The notes: a model not told the origin generated them from the letters alone. 64,000 nt of DNA from Verrucomicrobiota bacterium (GCA_021325145.1 JAJPHR010000054.1:62001-126000); one strand, 5' to 3'. Numbered from the stretch's first letter, positions 26,092 to 36,023 are shown. Translations and numbers: made by a program.

Positions 26092-27291
26092 ATGGCTGGC
26101 CCACTCAACTGGATTTCCCAAATCAGCTCCATCACGAAGTTCGGCTTGATGAGCATTCCGCAACGCCGCGGCGCGGTCGCGTCCACGGTCATCGGCATCG
26201 CGGGCGTGGTCGCCGTCCTCGTCGGCGTGCTCTCCATCGCGGTCGGTTTCAAACAGGTCATGACCGCCTCCGCTTCGCCCGACGCCGCCATTGTCCTGCG
26301 CAGCGGTTCGGACAGCGAGATGGTGAGCGGTCTTGGGCGCGCGGAAACCGTGCTGATCGGGGACGCGCCGGGCGTCGCGCGCGACGCGCAAGGCCCGCTG
26401 TCGTCCGCCGAGTTGTTCGTGATGATCAATCTGCCCAAGCGCACGACCGGCACCGATGCGAACGTCCCGCTGCGCGGAGTGGACCGCGCCGCCCTGCAGG
26501 TCCGTGACAGCGTGAAAATCACGAGTGGACGCATGTTCGAATGGGGCAAGAACGAAGTCATCGTCGGCGTTGGCGCGGCGCAGGAATTTTCCGGTTTGGG
26601 CGTGGACTCGAAGGTTGTAGTCGGCCAATACGAATGGCCGGTGGTCGGGACTTTCTCCGCGAAGGGCGGGATTGCCGAGTCGGAAATTTGGACTGACGCG
26701 AAGGTGCTGCAAGCCGCTTACAATCGTGGCGACAGTTTCCAATCAGTTTATACCCGGTTGAATTCGCCGGCCTCGTTCCAGCAATTCAAGGACGGGCTAA
26801 CCTCAAATCCGCAACTCAATGTGAAGGTCCTCCGCCAATCCGAGTATTACGCGGAAGAATCGCGAGTGATTACCACGCTCATTACCACGCTCGGCATCCT
26901 GATTGCGGGCTTGATGGCGCTCGGCGCGGTGTTTGGCGCGCTCAACACGATGTACAGCTCCGTTTCCGCGCGAACGCGGGAGATCGCCACTCTGCGCGCG
27001 CTGGGTTTCGGCAGCGGCGCGGTGGTGGTTTCAGTTCTGCTTGAGTCGCTCCTGCTGGCGCTGCTGGGCGGGGCCATCGGCGGGAGTCTGGCGTATTTCG
27101 CGTTCAACAACTTCCATACCTCCACCATGAATTTTCAGACCTTCAGCCAGGTGGCGTTCGCGTTCAAGGTCACGCCGGAATTGTTGGTGCAGGGAATCAT
27201 TTGGTCGGTCCTGATCGGCATGATCGGCGGCTTGTTTCCCGCCATCCGTGCCGCCCGCCTGCCCATCGCCGCTGCGTTGCGTGAGCTGTAA
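26092..27291 (+). CDS. ABC transporter permease (FtsX/MacB-like), second of two
   Basis: 399 residues, starting one base after the previous stop. N-terminal membrane segment (STVIGIAGVVAVLVGVLSIA), a periplasmic domain (about 55-265) with VPLRGVDRAALQVRDSVKIT and an ExRxIxLVxxxxG-like loop, then three C-terminal membrane segments (ITTLGILIAGLMALGAVFGA, VSVLLESLLLALLGGAIGGS and GIIWSVLIGMIGGLFPAIRA). The coupling loop is SARTREIATLRALGFGSGAV. The two permeases differ enough that they are not a recent duplication. Last gene of the operon. Confidence 0.9.
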   Translation: MAGPLNWISQISSITKFGLMSIPQRRGAVASTVIGIAGVVAVLVGVLSIAVGFKQVMTASASPDAAIVLRSGSDSEMVSGLGRAETVLIGDAPGVARDAQGPLSSAELFVMINLPKRTTGTDANVPLRGVDRAALQVRDSVKITSGRMFEWGKNEVIVGVGAAQEFSGLGVDSKVVVGQYEWPVVGTFSAKGGIAESEIWTDAKVLQAAYNRGDSFQSVYTRLNSPASFQQFKDGLTSNPQLNVKVLRQSEYYAEESRVITTLITTLGILIAGLMALGAVFGALNTMYSSVSARTREIATLRALGFGSGAVVVSVLLESLLLALLGGAIGGSLAYFAFNNFHTSTMNFQTFSQVAFAFKVTPELLVQGIIWSVLIGMIGGLFPAIRAARLPIAAALREL

Positions 27292-27460
27292 TTCTGCGCC
27301 CGGCACAGGCGGCTAAGCAGGTGTGCAAAGTAACTGTCACACTGATTGACTCGAAAGCATTCAAAAAAATGCGCCGCATGCAAGGGCGAGCGTCATTTCT
27401 GAAATTTGTCTCCTTTATAGCGGCGACTCGCTTGGCTCCATCCAAGACTGAGCCATTATC

Positions 27461-28606
27461 TCACACCACTGTTTTGTGCGTGCAGGCCAAATCCACACTC
27501 GGATCGATCCCCCAGCGATTCGCGGCCACTTCATGGTCGGGGATTAAACCCCAACGGTCCGCCTGCGGCTCGCCGGTGTGCGCCCGGTTCGCGCCCTTCA
27601 ACTCCATGCAGCCTTTGTTGTCGCCGACTTCGGCCATGAACCCCCGCTCGTCCTCCGAGAGCTTCAGATCCGGCAACGACGCGAGTTCGTCCACTTTCGT
27701 TTCAATCGTCTTGGTATTCGCGCCGACTTCCTGGATCAACGTGGGGATGACGCTCTTCACGCCGGGTTGCGAAAGGTTCCAGAGGCAGGCCAGTTGCAGC
27801 ATCGTCAGCTCGTGCCGGGCGGCAATGTCACGAATTCGTTCCATTTTCTCCACCCCGGCTTCCACCCATCCCGCCGGACGGAAGGTGCGATGGTCCTGCT
27901 GCCCGAATTGGTGTCCCGGGCGCACGTCATCGTGGAACAACCCGCCGTAATCCACCACCCGCGTAATCACGCTGACGTCATGCTTCACCGCCGCCGGCAA
28001 CACCAGGCTGCCCGGCCACGGCTCCAGCGGGTTCAGGATGATCATGGCCCAATCCAGCAGCGCGCCAAACCGCTCCAGGCAAAGCAAAACATCAAGCGTG
28101 AAACCGTTGGCCGGGCCCGGGGCAACGCCCAGGCGGTCCGTCAACCGCGCGTCCTTCAATTTGTCCATCGCCTTCCAGACGGCCTCGCTGGTGTAGCCGG
28201 TCAGGTCGGGATTGTGCAGCAACAACAGGTCAAATTTGTCCGTGCGGCAGCGTTCGAGCGACTTCTCCGTCGCCATTCTCAGATACTCGGCAAATTGGTT
28301 CGGCGGCCGCAACGCCGGGTTCGTGAACCGCGGGTAACCTTTCGATCCCTCCCGTTTGCCCGAATAAAAATCATGCCCCACCGCCCCGACCAGGCAGTAG
28401 GAATCCCGCGGCAAACCCGCCAGGGCGCGGCCGAGCATTTCGTCCGCCGCGCCGTTGCCATAGACATCCGCCGTCATGAACGTGCGAATGCCCCGGTGGT
28501 AGGCGTGTTGAATCACTTTGAGGAAGCGCTCTTCCGGCAGCGGTTCGCCAAAATGCATGTAGCGTCCGCCGCTCCAGGTCCCGTAAGCCGTGCGTGTCAG
28601 ATCCAT
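27461..28606 (-). CDS. Aldo/keto reductase family protein
   Basis: About 381 residues from the ATG at 28606 (MDLTRTAYGTWSGG). A longer ATG start at 28645 adds residues without family pattern. A TIM-barrel fold is visible through RTFMTADVYGNGAADEMLGR (catalytic Asp/Tyr), KFDLLLLHNPDLTGY (His), LDWAMIILNPLEP and the cofactor-region SVIPTLIQEVGANTKTIETK. The catalytic Lys position is less clear than in the paralog at 16.6 kb (YCLVGAVGHDFYSGK). The C-terminal 40 residues (HTGEPQADRWGLIPDH, NRWGIDPSVDL) are an extension. Substrate unknown. Confidence 0.85.
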   Translation of the reverse strand: MDLTRTAYGTWSGGRYMHFGEPLPEERFLKVIQHAYHRGIRTFMTADVYGNGAADEMLGRALAGLPRDSYCLVGAVGHDFYSGKREGSKGYPRFTNPALRPPNQFAEYLRMATEKSLERCRTDKFDLLLLHNPDLTGYTSEAVWKAMDKLKDARLTDRLGVAPGPANGFTLDVLLCLERFGALLDWAMIILNPLEPWPGSLVLPAAVKHDVSVITRVVDYGGLFHDDVRPGHQFGQQDHRTFRPAGWVEAGVEKMERIRDIAARHELTMLQLACLWNLSQPGVKSVIPTLIQEVGANTKTIETKVDELASLPDLKLSEDERGFMAEVGDNKGCMELKGANRAHTGEPQADRWGLIPDHEVAANRWGIDPSVDLACTHKTVV

Positions 28607-28698
28607 AAACCTAGTGTTAATAAACCACGGCCAGCTTTGCTGCAAATCAGATTAAACACCAGTTGCCAGCCTCCAGGCGCCAGGGCCAGTGTCCGCGC

Positions 28699-29367
28699 TC
28701 ACCTTTTATGGTTATGCACCATTTCGATCACGATTTGTGCGCCATGGATGATGGCGAGGGCAAGCAGGCCAATGCCCGATCCTTTTTGTAAGCGTAACAG
28801 GGTTTGGTTGCTGAATTTTTTGTGGCCCAGAGAAACCGCCCAACTCAGCCCTACGAACCACGAGGTGGTCCCCAGGGCAACGCCGAGGACGCAGGCTCCC
28901 TTGTCAGTCCACACTGGCCGGACCCATTCGTGCGCGATAAACGAACCAGCCAGGACAATCCAGAACAGGAACACGCCGAGGTTGCCCATGACCCGCACGA
29001 AACCGGTCATGAAAGCCGAACTCGGATGAAGTTTTCGCTCGATTCTTTCCCCGACATGATCTGTGGATGGAGGGGCTTTCACGAGCAGGAGGATTCCGAG
29101 GGCAAGCATAAATACGAAGCTGCCCAGCTCCATGATCGCCTTCACATACCCCTCGCTGAAAAACGAAGCGAACCCGGTGAATGCCAGCGCGCAATAAATG
29201 ACCTCCATGAGGGATGCGCCCAGGCCGATCAACACAGCCCACTTAAAACCGCGTTGAGCGCCCTCATTTATGATGGTCAGGTTGACCGGTCCGACCGGAA
29301 TCGACAGGCCCACTCCCCAAAGCAGTCCCGTAAGCCCGGCGAGCAGCATGTAATGCAATTCAGACAT
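28699..29367 (-). CDS. LysE-family membrane exporter
   Basis: 222 residues with six predicted membrane segments. The N-terminal signature GVGLSIPVGPVNLTIINEG matches the LysE/RhtB family (PGP-like motif in the first helix region), followed by GLGASLMEVIYCALAF and FVFMLALGILLLVKAP. Such proteins export amino acids or related small molecules. It starts 9 bp beyond the pssA stop and is probably co-transcribed with psd and pssA, though no functional link is established. Confidence 0.82.
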   Translation of the reverse strand: MSELHYMLLAGLTGLLWGVGLSIPVGPVNLTIINEGAQRGFKWAVLIGLGASLMEVIYCALAFTGFASFFSEGYVKAIMELGSFVFMLALGILLLVKAPPSTDHVGERIERKLHPSSAFMTGFVRVMGNLGVFLFWIVLAGSFIAHEWVRPVWTDKGACVLGVALGTTSWFVGLSWAVSLGHKKFSNQTLLRLQKGSGIGLLALAIIHGAQIVIEMVHNHKR

Positions 29368-29376
29368 GTACGGCGG

Positions 29377-30231
29377 TCACACGGTCGGAGTGTCATCCTC
29401 CTCGTCTTCCTCTTCAATTTGCGCGCGGACCTTTCGGGAGATGCGCGGGCGGATGAAACCGTAAATCAAATAGCTCGTGAAAAAGGCCGGCAGCAGGAAA
29501 GTAAGGATGTAGCCCTTGAGAATCACCACTGCGCCGATGAGCAGGATGGCAATCAGCGTTTTGGTGAACGTGCGCGTCGCCCGCAAATCGAACGCCTTGA
29601 AGGTGGGGTATTTAACTTCACTGACCATCATCCACGAAACGAACAGCATCAGCACCGGCAGCGCAAATTTCAAGTTGCGCTTCGAAAAACCCTTTTCATC
29701 CCACCAGATCATAAGATACGTCAGCGAGCAAACGAGGCCCGCCGCCGAGGGGATCGGAAAGCCCAAAAACTCCTTCCCGCCGCCGGAACCGCTCATGGTT
29801 GCCAGGCAATTGAAGCGTGCCAGGCGAAACGCCCCACAGATCAGGTAGATGGATGCCAGGAACCAGCCGAACTCGGGATGAACGATGAACACGTCCTTGA
29901 GCACGATGCGATGCACCAGGAACGCGGGCGCGACGCCGAACGAAACCAAGTCCGCCAGTGAATCAAACTCCCGGCCAAAGGGGCTCTCCCGTCCGCCCAT
30001 CCGCGCCACCCGCCCGTCGAACAAATCGAACACGAACGCCAGCCCGATGTACAAGAGCGCGTGTTTGATTTCCGTGTAGTCGCCGCCCGAGATGTCCGCC
30101 TCGACGATGCGCGTCAGCGCCACAAAGCCGCAGGTGAGATTTCCCGCAGTCAGGAGGTTCGGCAAAAAGTAGATTTTTACCTTGGGCATTGCCGCCTCGT
30201 CCGGCGGCGGGTTGGGCGGCGCTTCCTTCAT
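29377..30231 (-). CDS. pssA: CDP-diacylglycerol-serine O-phosphatidyltransferase
   Basis: 284 residues; a start at 30189 (MPKVKIYFLPNLLT) is also possible. It makes phosphatidylserine from CDP-diacylglycerol and serine at the inner membrane. The CDP-alcohol phosphotransferase motif is complete: LFDGRVARMGGRESPFGREF followed by DSLADLVSFG, i.e. DGxxAR...G...D...D. LPNLLTAGNLTCGF at the N-terminus is typical, and about eight membrane segments follow. The C-terminus is acidic (EEEDEEDDTP). It lies 5 bp downstream of psd, giving both steps of phosphatidylethanolamine synthesis in one operon. Confidence 0.92.
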   Translation of the reverse strand: MKEAPPNPPPDEAAMPKVKIYFLPNLLTAGNLTCGFVALTRIVEADISGGDYTEIKHALLYIGLAFVFDLFDGRVARMGGRESPFGREFDSLADLVSFGVAPAFLVHRIVLKDVFIVHPEFGWFLASIYLICGAFRLARFNCLATMSGSGGGKEFLGFPIPSAAGLVCSLTYLMIWWDEKGFSKRNLKFALPVLMLFVSWMMVSEVKYPTFKAFDLRATRTFTKTLIAILLIGAVVILKGYILTFLLPAFFTSYLIYGFIRPRISRKVRAQIEEEDEEDDTPTV

Positions 30232-30236
30232 ACGGC

Positions 30237-30920
30237 TTACTCGAAGGTGGCCATGACGGTCTGGCCGCCCACGACCTTGTCTTCGAGTTTGATTTTGATT
30301 TTGGCCGAGAGCGGCAGATAAAGGTCGGTGCGGGAGCCGAATTGGATCAGGCTGATGCGCTCGCCGCGCGCGACTTCGTCCCCCAGCTTGACATAAGGGA
30401 CAATCCGCCGCGCGATCACGCCGGCGATGAGCCGCACCCCGATTTTCTCCTGGTGCTCGCTGGCAGTGAGCCCCAGCAGCAGGTTTTCATTTTGCTCCGC
30501 CGATTCGCTCTTGAGCGCGCTCAGAAACTGCCCGGTGTTGTACCGGTAATAGTCCACCTTCCCACTGACGGGGGCGTTTTGGACATGCACATTTATCACC
30601 GAGAGAAAGATGGAAATCCGCTGGCAGCGGCCACCCATGAATTGCGGTTCATCCACCTGGTCGATGATATCCACTTTGCCATGCGCAGGGGACACAATCA
30701 GGCCCGGCCCGGCGGGCACGCGGGGGTTGGGATCGCGGAAGAAATAGAGCGTGAACACCGCAAACAGAACCCAGAAACCAATCAGGAAAAAGGAAAGCGC
30801 CCACGCGGAGATGAGGAGAACAGCCGCGATAAAACCAGCGACGAGGATGGCAATTAAAGCCACCAAAGTCCAAAAAATGATCTTGAGCGCCGACCGAAAC
30901 GCCCGCCCGGAATGTTTCAT
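30237..30920 (-). CDS. psd: Phosphatidylserine decarboxylase proenzyme
   Basis: 227 residues with two N-terminal membrane segments (residues 12-62). It converts phosphatidylserine to phosphatidylethanolamine. Family motifs: YFFRDPNPRVP, IVSPAHGKVDII, ISIFLSVINVHVQNAPVSGK and the self-cleavage region LIQFGSRTDLYLP, where the pyruvoyl group forms from the Ser after Gly. The FGS form places it in the short type shared by many bacteria and archaea, not the LGST type of E. coli. First gene of the psd-pssA-LysE unit. Confidence 0.93.
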   Translation of the reverse strand: MKHSGRAFRSALKIIFWTLVALIAILVAGFIAAVLLISAWALSFFLIGFWVLFAVFTLYFFRDPNPRVPAGPGLIVSPAHGKVDIIDQVDEPQFMGGRCQRISIFLSVINVHVQNAPVSGKVDYYRYNTGQFLSALKSESAEQNENLLLGLTASEHQEKIGVRLIAGVIARRIVPYVKLGDEVARGERISLIQFGSRTDLYLPLSAKIKIKLEDKVVGGQTVMATFE

Positions 30921-31040
30921 TGGATTATTCTAAGGTTGAACCCTTGAAGTTCAAGGTTCAAAGTTCGGGCTCGACAGAGTGCAAGCTGCAGCCGCCAAGC
31001 GGCAGACGTTGTGCGAGTGACCATCGGGCCGGAGTTCCGC

Positions 31041-33338
31041 TCAGGGGCCTTTCAGCGTTTGCGATCGCTTGGAATCAGGCAGCGTGATTTGGAACACGGT
31101 GTCCACGGATTCGTTCGTGCATTTTTTGCCATGGTCGTCGGTGAGGTCCCACGGCACCTGGATGACTCCGTTGGACGTGCTTCCTTTGAACGTTCGGATG
31201 TGTTCCCCGGTTGGAGCTTTGAGCTCGATGCTGTAAAGCCCGTTCGACTCCGGCAGCTTCGCGTAGAGAATTCCCCCGCGGGAATCGAACTGGGAATAAA
31301 CGGCGTTGAACTGGCAAAGGTTGCTGGAAAAGAACGGCGTCACCGGACCTCGGATTTCGCCTTGTCCCGGACCCCGGTCAGCATAGTAAAGCTGCGCCTG
31401 CACCGCGTGCTGTCCAGGCGGATCGTAAGTGGTGTTCCAAGCCAGCAGGCAATTGCCGTTGGTGGACCGGGAACAACTTTGAAGCTCACCCAAATCGGAG
31501 GCAGACCGCGCTTCCGGCTCCGCATCCACCAAGAGGCGAAGTTCCCCGATATTGGTCACCACATCGTAAGCGATAGGCACTTCAAAAGTGGCGACCTCCG
31601 GCTCTTCACCGGTTACGACCTGCCTCGCGGTCAACAATCCGTCCAGATCAAGAGAGGCTTTCCCCGATGGCCCCTCGTTTCGCAAAACCTGGCTTAAAGG
31701 CCGGCCATTATACACCGCCTCTTTTCCGCGAGGAGGTTGTTTCATGGTCAGGAGTCTTTTGACTGTGGCTTGCCGGGAAGCTTCCTGTTCCCTTGCTGTC
31801 GTTTCCGCTCTCAACTCGGCCATTTTTCGTTCGTCTTCCAAGGCCGTTTTCTCCACCTCCTGCTGGGCTTTTACTTCTTCGGGCGACGCCGGGCGCGGCC
31901 AGACCAAATCAAACCCTTGTGCAAAGCCAAATCCAAGGCCACCGGGACCGCCGTAGAATCCAGCCCGGCGACCAAACTGTACGGTCGGCTGCATGTTTCC
32001 CCCGTCATCGACACAATCCAGTCCGACCGAATAAAGAATAAAGTGGCCATCGCCCGTCAGGCGGTAGCGCAGCGGTTTCCCGTCCATAAAATCGCCCGGT
32101 GGACTTTTGAGAAACTCGGGAGCCAGCTCTGGCAGCGCTTTCGGATACGAACCGTGCCGTCCAAGGTAGCGTTCCAACGCCAGCGCCGTGACAATAATTC
32201 GCCGGCGTGCTTCGGCTTCCGCCGCCCGGGCAAGTGGCCCCCGCCCTTGCGCCTGAAAGCGAACGCTCAATTGCCTTGAGTTCATCATCACTTGCATCAT
32301 CGAAGGATATTTGGATTGAAACACCGGCATGTTGGTCACTCCCGGAAGTTGCCGCATTTCCGCCCAAGTCGCGGACCGCACCGCGCGCCGAAGTTCAAGC
32401 TCACGGTCCCGGTAGAACAAGAGCAGGGCTTTTTCATCCTCGTAGGTTCCTAAATGGCGGTAGCGGAATTGACGCCAGTTGTCATTCAGGCTCGACCAGG
32501 CATACCGAGGAGAACGAACCATATCTTTTAAAGTCGTGACCGGCGCAGGCCGCCCTCGCTCCAATTGGCACAAGGCGACTGTGCTCGCGCGCGAAAATGC
32601 CGCTACTTCCGGCAAGCCAGTAAAGAAATCAAGTGATTCCCATTCCTGCTGTAATCTCGCCAGACGATCGTCTGTCCAGCCGTCCGCCTGGAGTAATTGC
32701 CAGGTAATATTGAATAAGTTCTCTGAGCAGGCACACTGAACCAGGTGGGACACCTCGCACGGTTCGATATCCCAGGCGGAGATCAGCCGCGTGGCAGCCA
32801 GGAGATTAGTCCATGCAGCATCCTTCTTTTCTTGATCCAAGTCGAGCATGGCCCGGGCTCCAAGCATCTGCGTCAGGTTTCTTAGGATCACCAGGTGCCC
32901 CAATCGCATGGCACTGCCCGCACTCGCGTTGAGATCAAATCGAATGGGGCCAGACAGGGCAGCTTCACAAGCGGCATCCAGCGCCTCCTCGTTTTTGTTG
33001 ATCGTCTCCTCCAACGTGGGCAGGCTCTGCTGGCCTGGCGCATCTTCTTCCACCTGGCCTTGTTTCCAGACTACCATGGCCGCATTCGACCCCACCTCTC
33101 TCATGAATACAGCCTGTCGGGTCGAGCGAATGTCCGATAAGGCCGCCACTCGTGCCCGATCCTCCCCCGGAGCGCCCAGGTTGAAATCTGTGAGGTCGGT
33201 TTTGAATCCTTGCTGCCGCAGCGCGAGTCGTGTCTTTGCCACCTCCGTTTGCGCGGCGCTGCCCGGACGAAGCAGAAATAATGCGGCAATCACACCCGCC
33301 ACCGCGAATGCCATTGTGATTTTCCAGCGCAGCTTCAT
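31041..33338 (-). CDS. Large secreted or anchored protein of unknown function (765 aa)
   Basis: An N-terminal membrane segment or signal (ITMAFAVAGVIAALFLLRPG) is followed by a mostly helical region of about 350 residues (LRQQGFKTDLTDFNLGAPGE, DLDQEKKDAAWTNLLAATRL). Next come RRIIVTALALERYLGRHGSY and PKALPELAPEFLKSPPGDFM plus RLTGDGHFILYSVGLDCVDD, a module I associate with T2SG-like C-termini in Planctomycetes and Verrucomicrobia. A coiled-coil stretch with EEVKAQQEVEKTALEDERKM follows. The last 200 residues are beta-rich and end like a FlgD Ig-like domain (RTFKGSTSNGVIQVPWDLTD). No enzymatic motif is seen. It stands alone between psd and a divergent oxidoreductase. Confidence 0.6.
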   Translation of the reverse strand: MKLRWKITMAFAVAGVIAALFLLRPGSAAQTEVAKTRLALRQQGFKTDLTDFNLGAPGEDRARVAALSDIRSTRQAVFMREVGSNAAMVVWKQGQVEEDAPGQQSLPTLEETINKNEEALDAACEAALSGPIRFDLNASAGSAMRLGHLVILRNLTQMLGARAMLDLDQEKKDAAWTNLLAATRLISAWDIEPCEVSHLVQCACSENLFNITWQLLQADGWTDDRLARLQQEWESLDFFTGLPEVAAFSRASTVALCQLERGRPAPVTTLKDMVRSPRYAWSSLNDNWRQFRYRHLGTYEDEKALLLFYRDRELELRRAVRSATWAEMRQLPGVTNMPVFQSKYPSMMQVMMNSRQLSVRFQAQGRGPLARAAEAEARRRIIVTALALERYLGRHGSYPKALPELAPEFLKSPPGDFMDGKPLRYRLTGDGHFILYSVGLDCVDDGGNMQPTVQFGRRAGFYGGPGGLGFGFAQGFDLVWPRPASPEEVKAQQEVEKTALEDERKMAELRAETTAREQEASRQATVKRLLTMKQPPRGKEAVYNGRPLSQVLRNEGPSGKASLDLDGLLTARQVVTGEEPEVATFEVPIAYDVVTNIGELRLLVDAEPEARSASDLGELQSCSRSTNGNCLLAWNTTYDPPGQHAVQAQLYYADRGPGQGEIRGPVTPFFSSNLCQFNAVYSQFDSRGGILYAKLPESNGLYSIELKAPTGEHIRTFKGSTSNGVIQVPWDLTDDHGKKCTNESVDTVFQITLPDSKRSQTLKGP

Positions 33339-33486
33339 GATCTCCCGTGCTTTGAGCGTATATTACTATGATAGGCGGCGCACTTTCAATGGTCATTTGG
33401 TTTGAAATCTGCGCTGCAATCATTACTTCTTGTCATTGCTGGGTGAGGCTGGCTGGCTTGCAAACTGCCGGCATTGCCCGGTTGAA

Positions 33487-35076
33487 ATGAAATCGAAATA
33501 CGACGTGGTGATTCTTGGCGGCGGCCACAACGGTCTCGTGGCGGCGGCTTATCTTGGCCGCGCCGGCTTGAGCGTGCTGGTGCTGGAGAAGAACGATTAT
33601 CTTGGCGGGGCCGCAACGTCGCAGCAGCTTTTCCCGGACTATGACGCGCGGATTTCACGGTATGCCTACCTGGTCAGCCTGTTGCCGGAGAAAATCACCC
33701 GCGATCTGGGCCTGAAGATCGAGTTGCGCACCCGCGCCACCGCTTCGTTCACTCCGCACGTGCGGGATGGCCGCCATGGCGGGCTGCTGCTCAGCAATGT
33801 TTCGGAACAGGCGGGACGCGAATCCCTGCTCGAATTGACGGGCAACCCGGCCGAGTTCGAAGGGATGCAGAAGTTTTACCGGCTCAGCCGTGTTTTTGCG
33901 GAGCAAGTTTGGGATACCATGCTGCAACCGCTGCCGGACAAAGAGGAACTGCGGCGGCGCTTCGCAAAAGATTCCTTGCATCAGGAAGCCTGGCGCGCGC
34001 TGGTGAAAGAGCCGCTGGGACTTGCAATCGAGCGCTACGTTCAGAACGATTTGCTCCGCGGCGTGATTTTCACCGACGGGAAGATTGGTTTGTTCACACA
34101 TCCGCACGACGAATCATTACTGCAGAATCGCTGTTTCCTGTATCACGCGATCGGCAATCGCACAGGTGAGTGGAAAGTCCCCGTGGGTGGGATGGGCCGG
34201 GTCGCCGCTGAACTCACGCGTGCGGCCGCTGAAAGTGGCGCGGAGATGTTCACGGAGGCAAAAATCAGGGCGTTACATTTGGGCGATAAAAATCGTAGCG
34301 TGGAATTTGAACTCGGGAACCAGGCCCACACTGTCGAAGCACGGTTTGTGTTGGTGAACTTTGGCCGGAATGTGCTGGCCAAACTCCTGGACCGCCCGTA
34401 TCAGCCCGACGCCACGCATGAAGGATCGGTATTTAAGATCAACATGCTGTTACGCCGCTTGCCGCGACTGGCCGCGAATCGTTATTCCGCCGCCGAAGCC
34501 TTTTCCGGGACGTTTCATATTGATGAGGGTTATCAACAGATGCAGGCCAGTTTTCGGCAAGCCTCCGAATCACAGCTTCCCGACAAAATCCCGAGCGAGG
34601 TTTATTGCCACACGCTGACCGATGACAGCATCCTCTCACCGGAACTGCGCGCCGCAGGTTTCCATACCCTGACGCTCTTTGGCCTCGACCTGCCCTGGCG
34701 TTTGTTTGCGGAGGACAATGAACCGATGCGAGAGCTTGTGCAGCGACGGTGTCTGCAAGGTTTGAATGCGTGGCTGGATGAACCCATCGAGGATTGTCTC
34801 GCCTGTGCGCGCGACGGGCAGCCGTGCATCGAATCAAAGACTCCGGTGGACATTGAACATGCGCTCGGCCATTACCGGGGGAACATTTTTCATGGCGCCT
34901 TGGCCTTCCCTTTCGCCGAAACGCCGGAAACCGTTGGCGCCTGGGGTGTGGAAACAGAGTTTCCGAATGTTTTCCTGTGCGGAGCGGGCGCGCGACGCGG
35001 TGGCGGCGTCAGTGGTATTCCCGGCCACAACGCGGCCATGAAGGTATTGGAAGCGCTGAAAGGCGTTACTCGCTGA
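33487..35076 (+). CDS. FAD-dependent oxidoreductase (PYROXD2/phytoene-desaturase-like)
   Basis: About 529 residues from the ATG at 33487. The dinucleotide-binding motif is VVILGGGHNGLVAAAYLGRA (residues 8-27) and continues with VLEKNDYLGGAATSQ. A central VPVGGMGRVAAELTRAAAES motif and the C-terminal FLCGAGARRGGGVSGIPGHN flavin-binding segment are typical of the amine oxidase/phytoene desaturase superfamily, specifically the PYROXD2-like group. The substrate is unknown. No carotenoid genes are adjacent, so I do not call it crtI. Its 3' end overlaps the convergent gene at 35066 by 11 bp. Confidence 0.83.
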   Translation: MKSKYDVVILGGGHNGLVAAAYLGRAGLSVLVLEKNDYLGGAATSQQLFPDYDARISRYAYLVSLLPEKITRDLGLKIELRTRATASFTPHVRDGRHGGLLLSNVSEQAGRESLLELTGNPAEFEGMQKFYRLSRVFAEQVWDTMLQPLPDKEELRRRFAKDSLHQEAWRALVKEPLGLAIERYVQNDLLRGVIFTDGKIGLFTHPHDESLLQNRCFLYHAIGNRTGEWKVPVGGMGRVAAELTRAAAESGAEMFTEAKIRALHLGDKNRSVEFELGNQAHTVEARFVLVNFGRNVLAKLLDRPYQPDATHEGSVFKINMLLRRLPRLAANRYSAAEAFSGTFHIDEGYQQMQASFRQASESQLPDKIPSEVYCHTLTDDSILSPELRAAGFHTLTLFGLDLPWRLFAEDNEPMRELVQRRCLQGLNAWLDEPIEDCLACARDGQPCIESKTPVDIEHALGHYRGNIFHGALAFPFAETPETVGAWGVETEFPNVFLCGAGARRGGGVSGIPGHNAAMKVLEALKGVTR

Positions 35077-36004
35077 CGATCTTATCGCAGAAAATCTGCA
35101 TGCGCAGGGTGAGGCGATGGCCGATGCGCTGGGCGGCTTCCGAAGGAAACGCATGGTAGGGAACAAGGTTGAAGGCGTGATGTGTGTGACCGCCCACTGA
35201 GCCGCCATACTCGTAGCTCGGCACTTTTCTTAGTTGTTCAACCAGCTTTTCGTAGTCGCTGTCCGACGAGGTCACGCCGATCAGGAAGGGAAATTCTGAA
35301 TCATCAATTTCCACGCGCTGGAGGGTGACGCCGGCGTTTTGGGCGGCCAATTGAATGGCGTCAGTAAGGCCCTGGCGGGTGTATGCGGGGGCCAGGCTTT
35401 GCGGCGGTGACACTGGATCGCCGAGATAGTCAAAGATCACTTGGTTGGGGTTCGATGCCGAAGTTGGAGCCGCCACGGCTGGGATTGGGCCAACGGAATT
35501 CGCAGCGCTGGGTTGGCTCGTCGCCTTGCCCCAGGGCTCGCGCCGAACCCATTCGCCCTGGCCAAAATAAATTCCGCCGAAACTGCCGCCGGACCTGGCC
35601 GGGTAAAAGCTCAAGTGCAAATAGCCGTTCTCGCCCATGGTTTTGACCAGCCGGAAATTGCCCGAGCCTTTTTGGACGCGGACGCGCTGCCGCGGGTCAA
35701 CCGGTGTGGGACCGCTGTTCGACGTCGTCGTGGCATAAAAGCACAAATCCGCCTCGTCCGCGGAAGCCAGGGTATAAACGCCCTCGACACAATAAGTTTC
35801 ATTCGTCGTGATGACATCTCTGGTTCCGTGCATTGCGGTGATAGTGATGCTGTCACCGGGGGCGAATTCAGCGAAGCCAAGCTCGAACGAAACCGTGTAG
35901 GGAAAGTCGGTGGTAGCGTTCTGGGCGCGAGTGGATGGCGAGGAGCCGAGCAGCGCGAGGAGAACCGGGGCGAGATGCAAACAGGAAGCAAGTTTTGTTT
36001 TCAT
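35066..36004 (-). CDS. Secreted protein of unknown function in an ECF sigma operon
   Basis: About 312 residues from the ATG at 36004, with a signal peptide (MKTKLASCLHLAPVLLALLG ... STRAQ). A beta-rich N-terminal domain (YTVSFELGFAEFAPGDSITI, YCVEGVYTLASADEADLCFY, GYLHLSFYPARSGGSFGGIY) precedes a Pro/Ala linker and a C-terminal alpha/beta part (LTDAIQLAAQNAGVTLQRVE, FPFLIGVTSSDSDYEKLVEQ). Third gene after a sigma factor and anti-sigma factor on the same strand, 19 bp downstream, so it is likely part of the regulated output. No family recognised. Confidence 0.65.
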   Translation of the reverse strand: MKTKLASCLHLAPVLLALLGSSPSTRAQNATTDFPYTVSFELGFAEFAPGDSITITAMHGTRDVITTNETYCVEGVYTLASADEADLCFYATTTSNSGPTPVDPRQRVRVQKGSGNFRLVKTMGENGYLHLSFYPARSGGSFGGIYFGQGEWVRREPWGKATSQPSAANSVGPIPAVAAPTSASNPNQVIFDYLGDPVSPPQSLAPAYTRQGLTDAIQLAAQNAGVTLQRVEIDDSEFPFLIGVTSSDSDYEKLVEQLRKVPSYEYGGSVGGHTHHAFNLVPYHAFPSEAAQRIGHRLTLRMQIFCDKIVSE

Positions 36005-36023
36005 GCAGATGTTTTTTTGTCGA

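Noticed and set aside
33487..35076. Carotenoid phytoene desaturase (crtI)
   Set aside because: No phytoene synthase or other carotenoid gene nearby and the sequence fits the PYROXD2-like group better.
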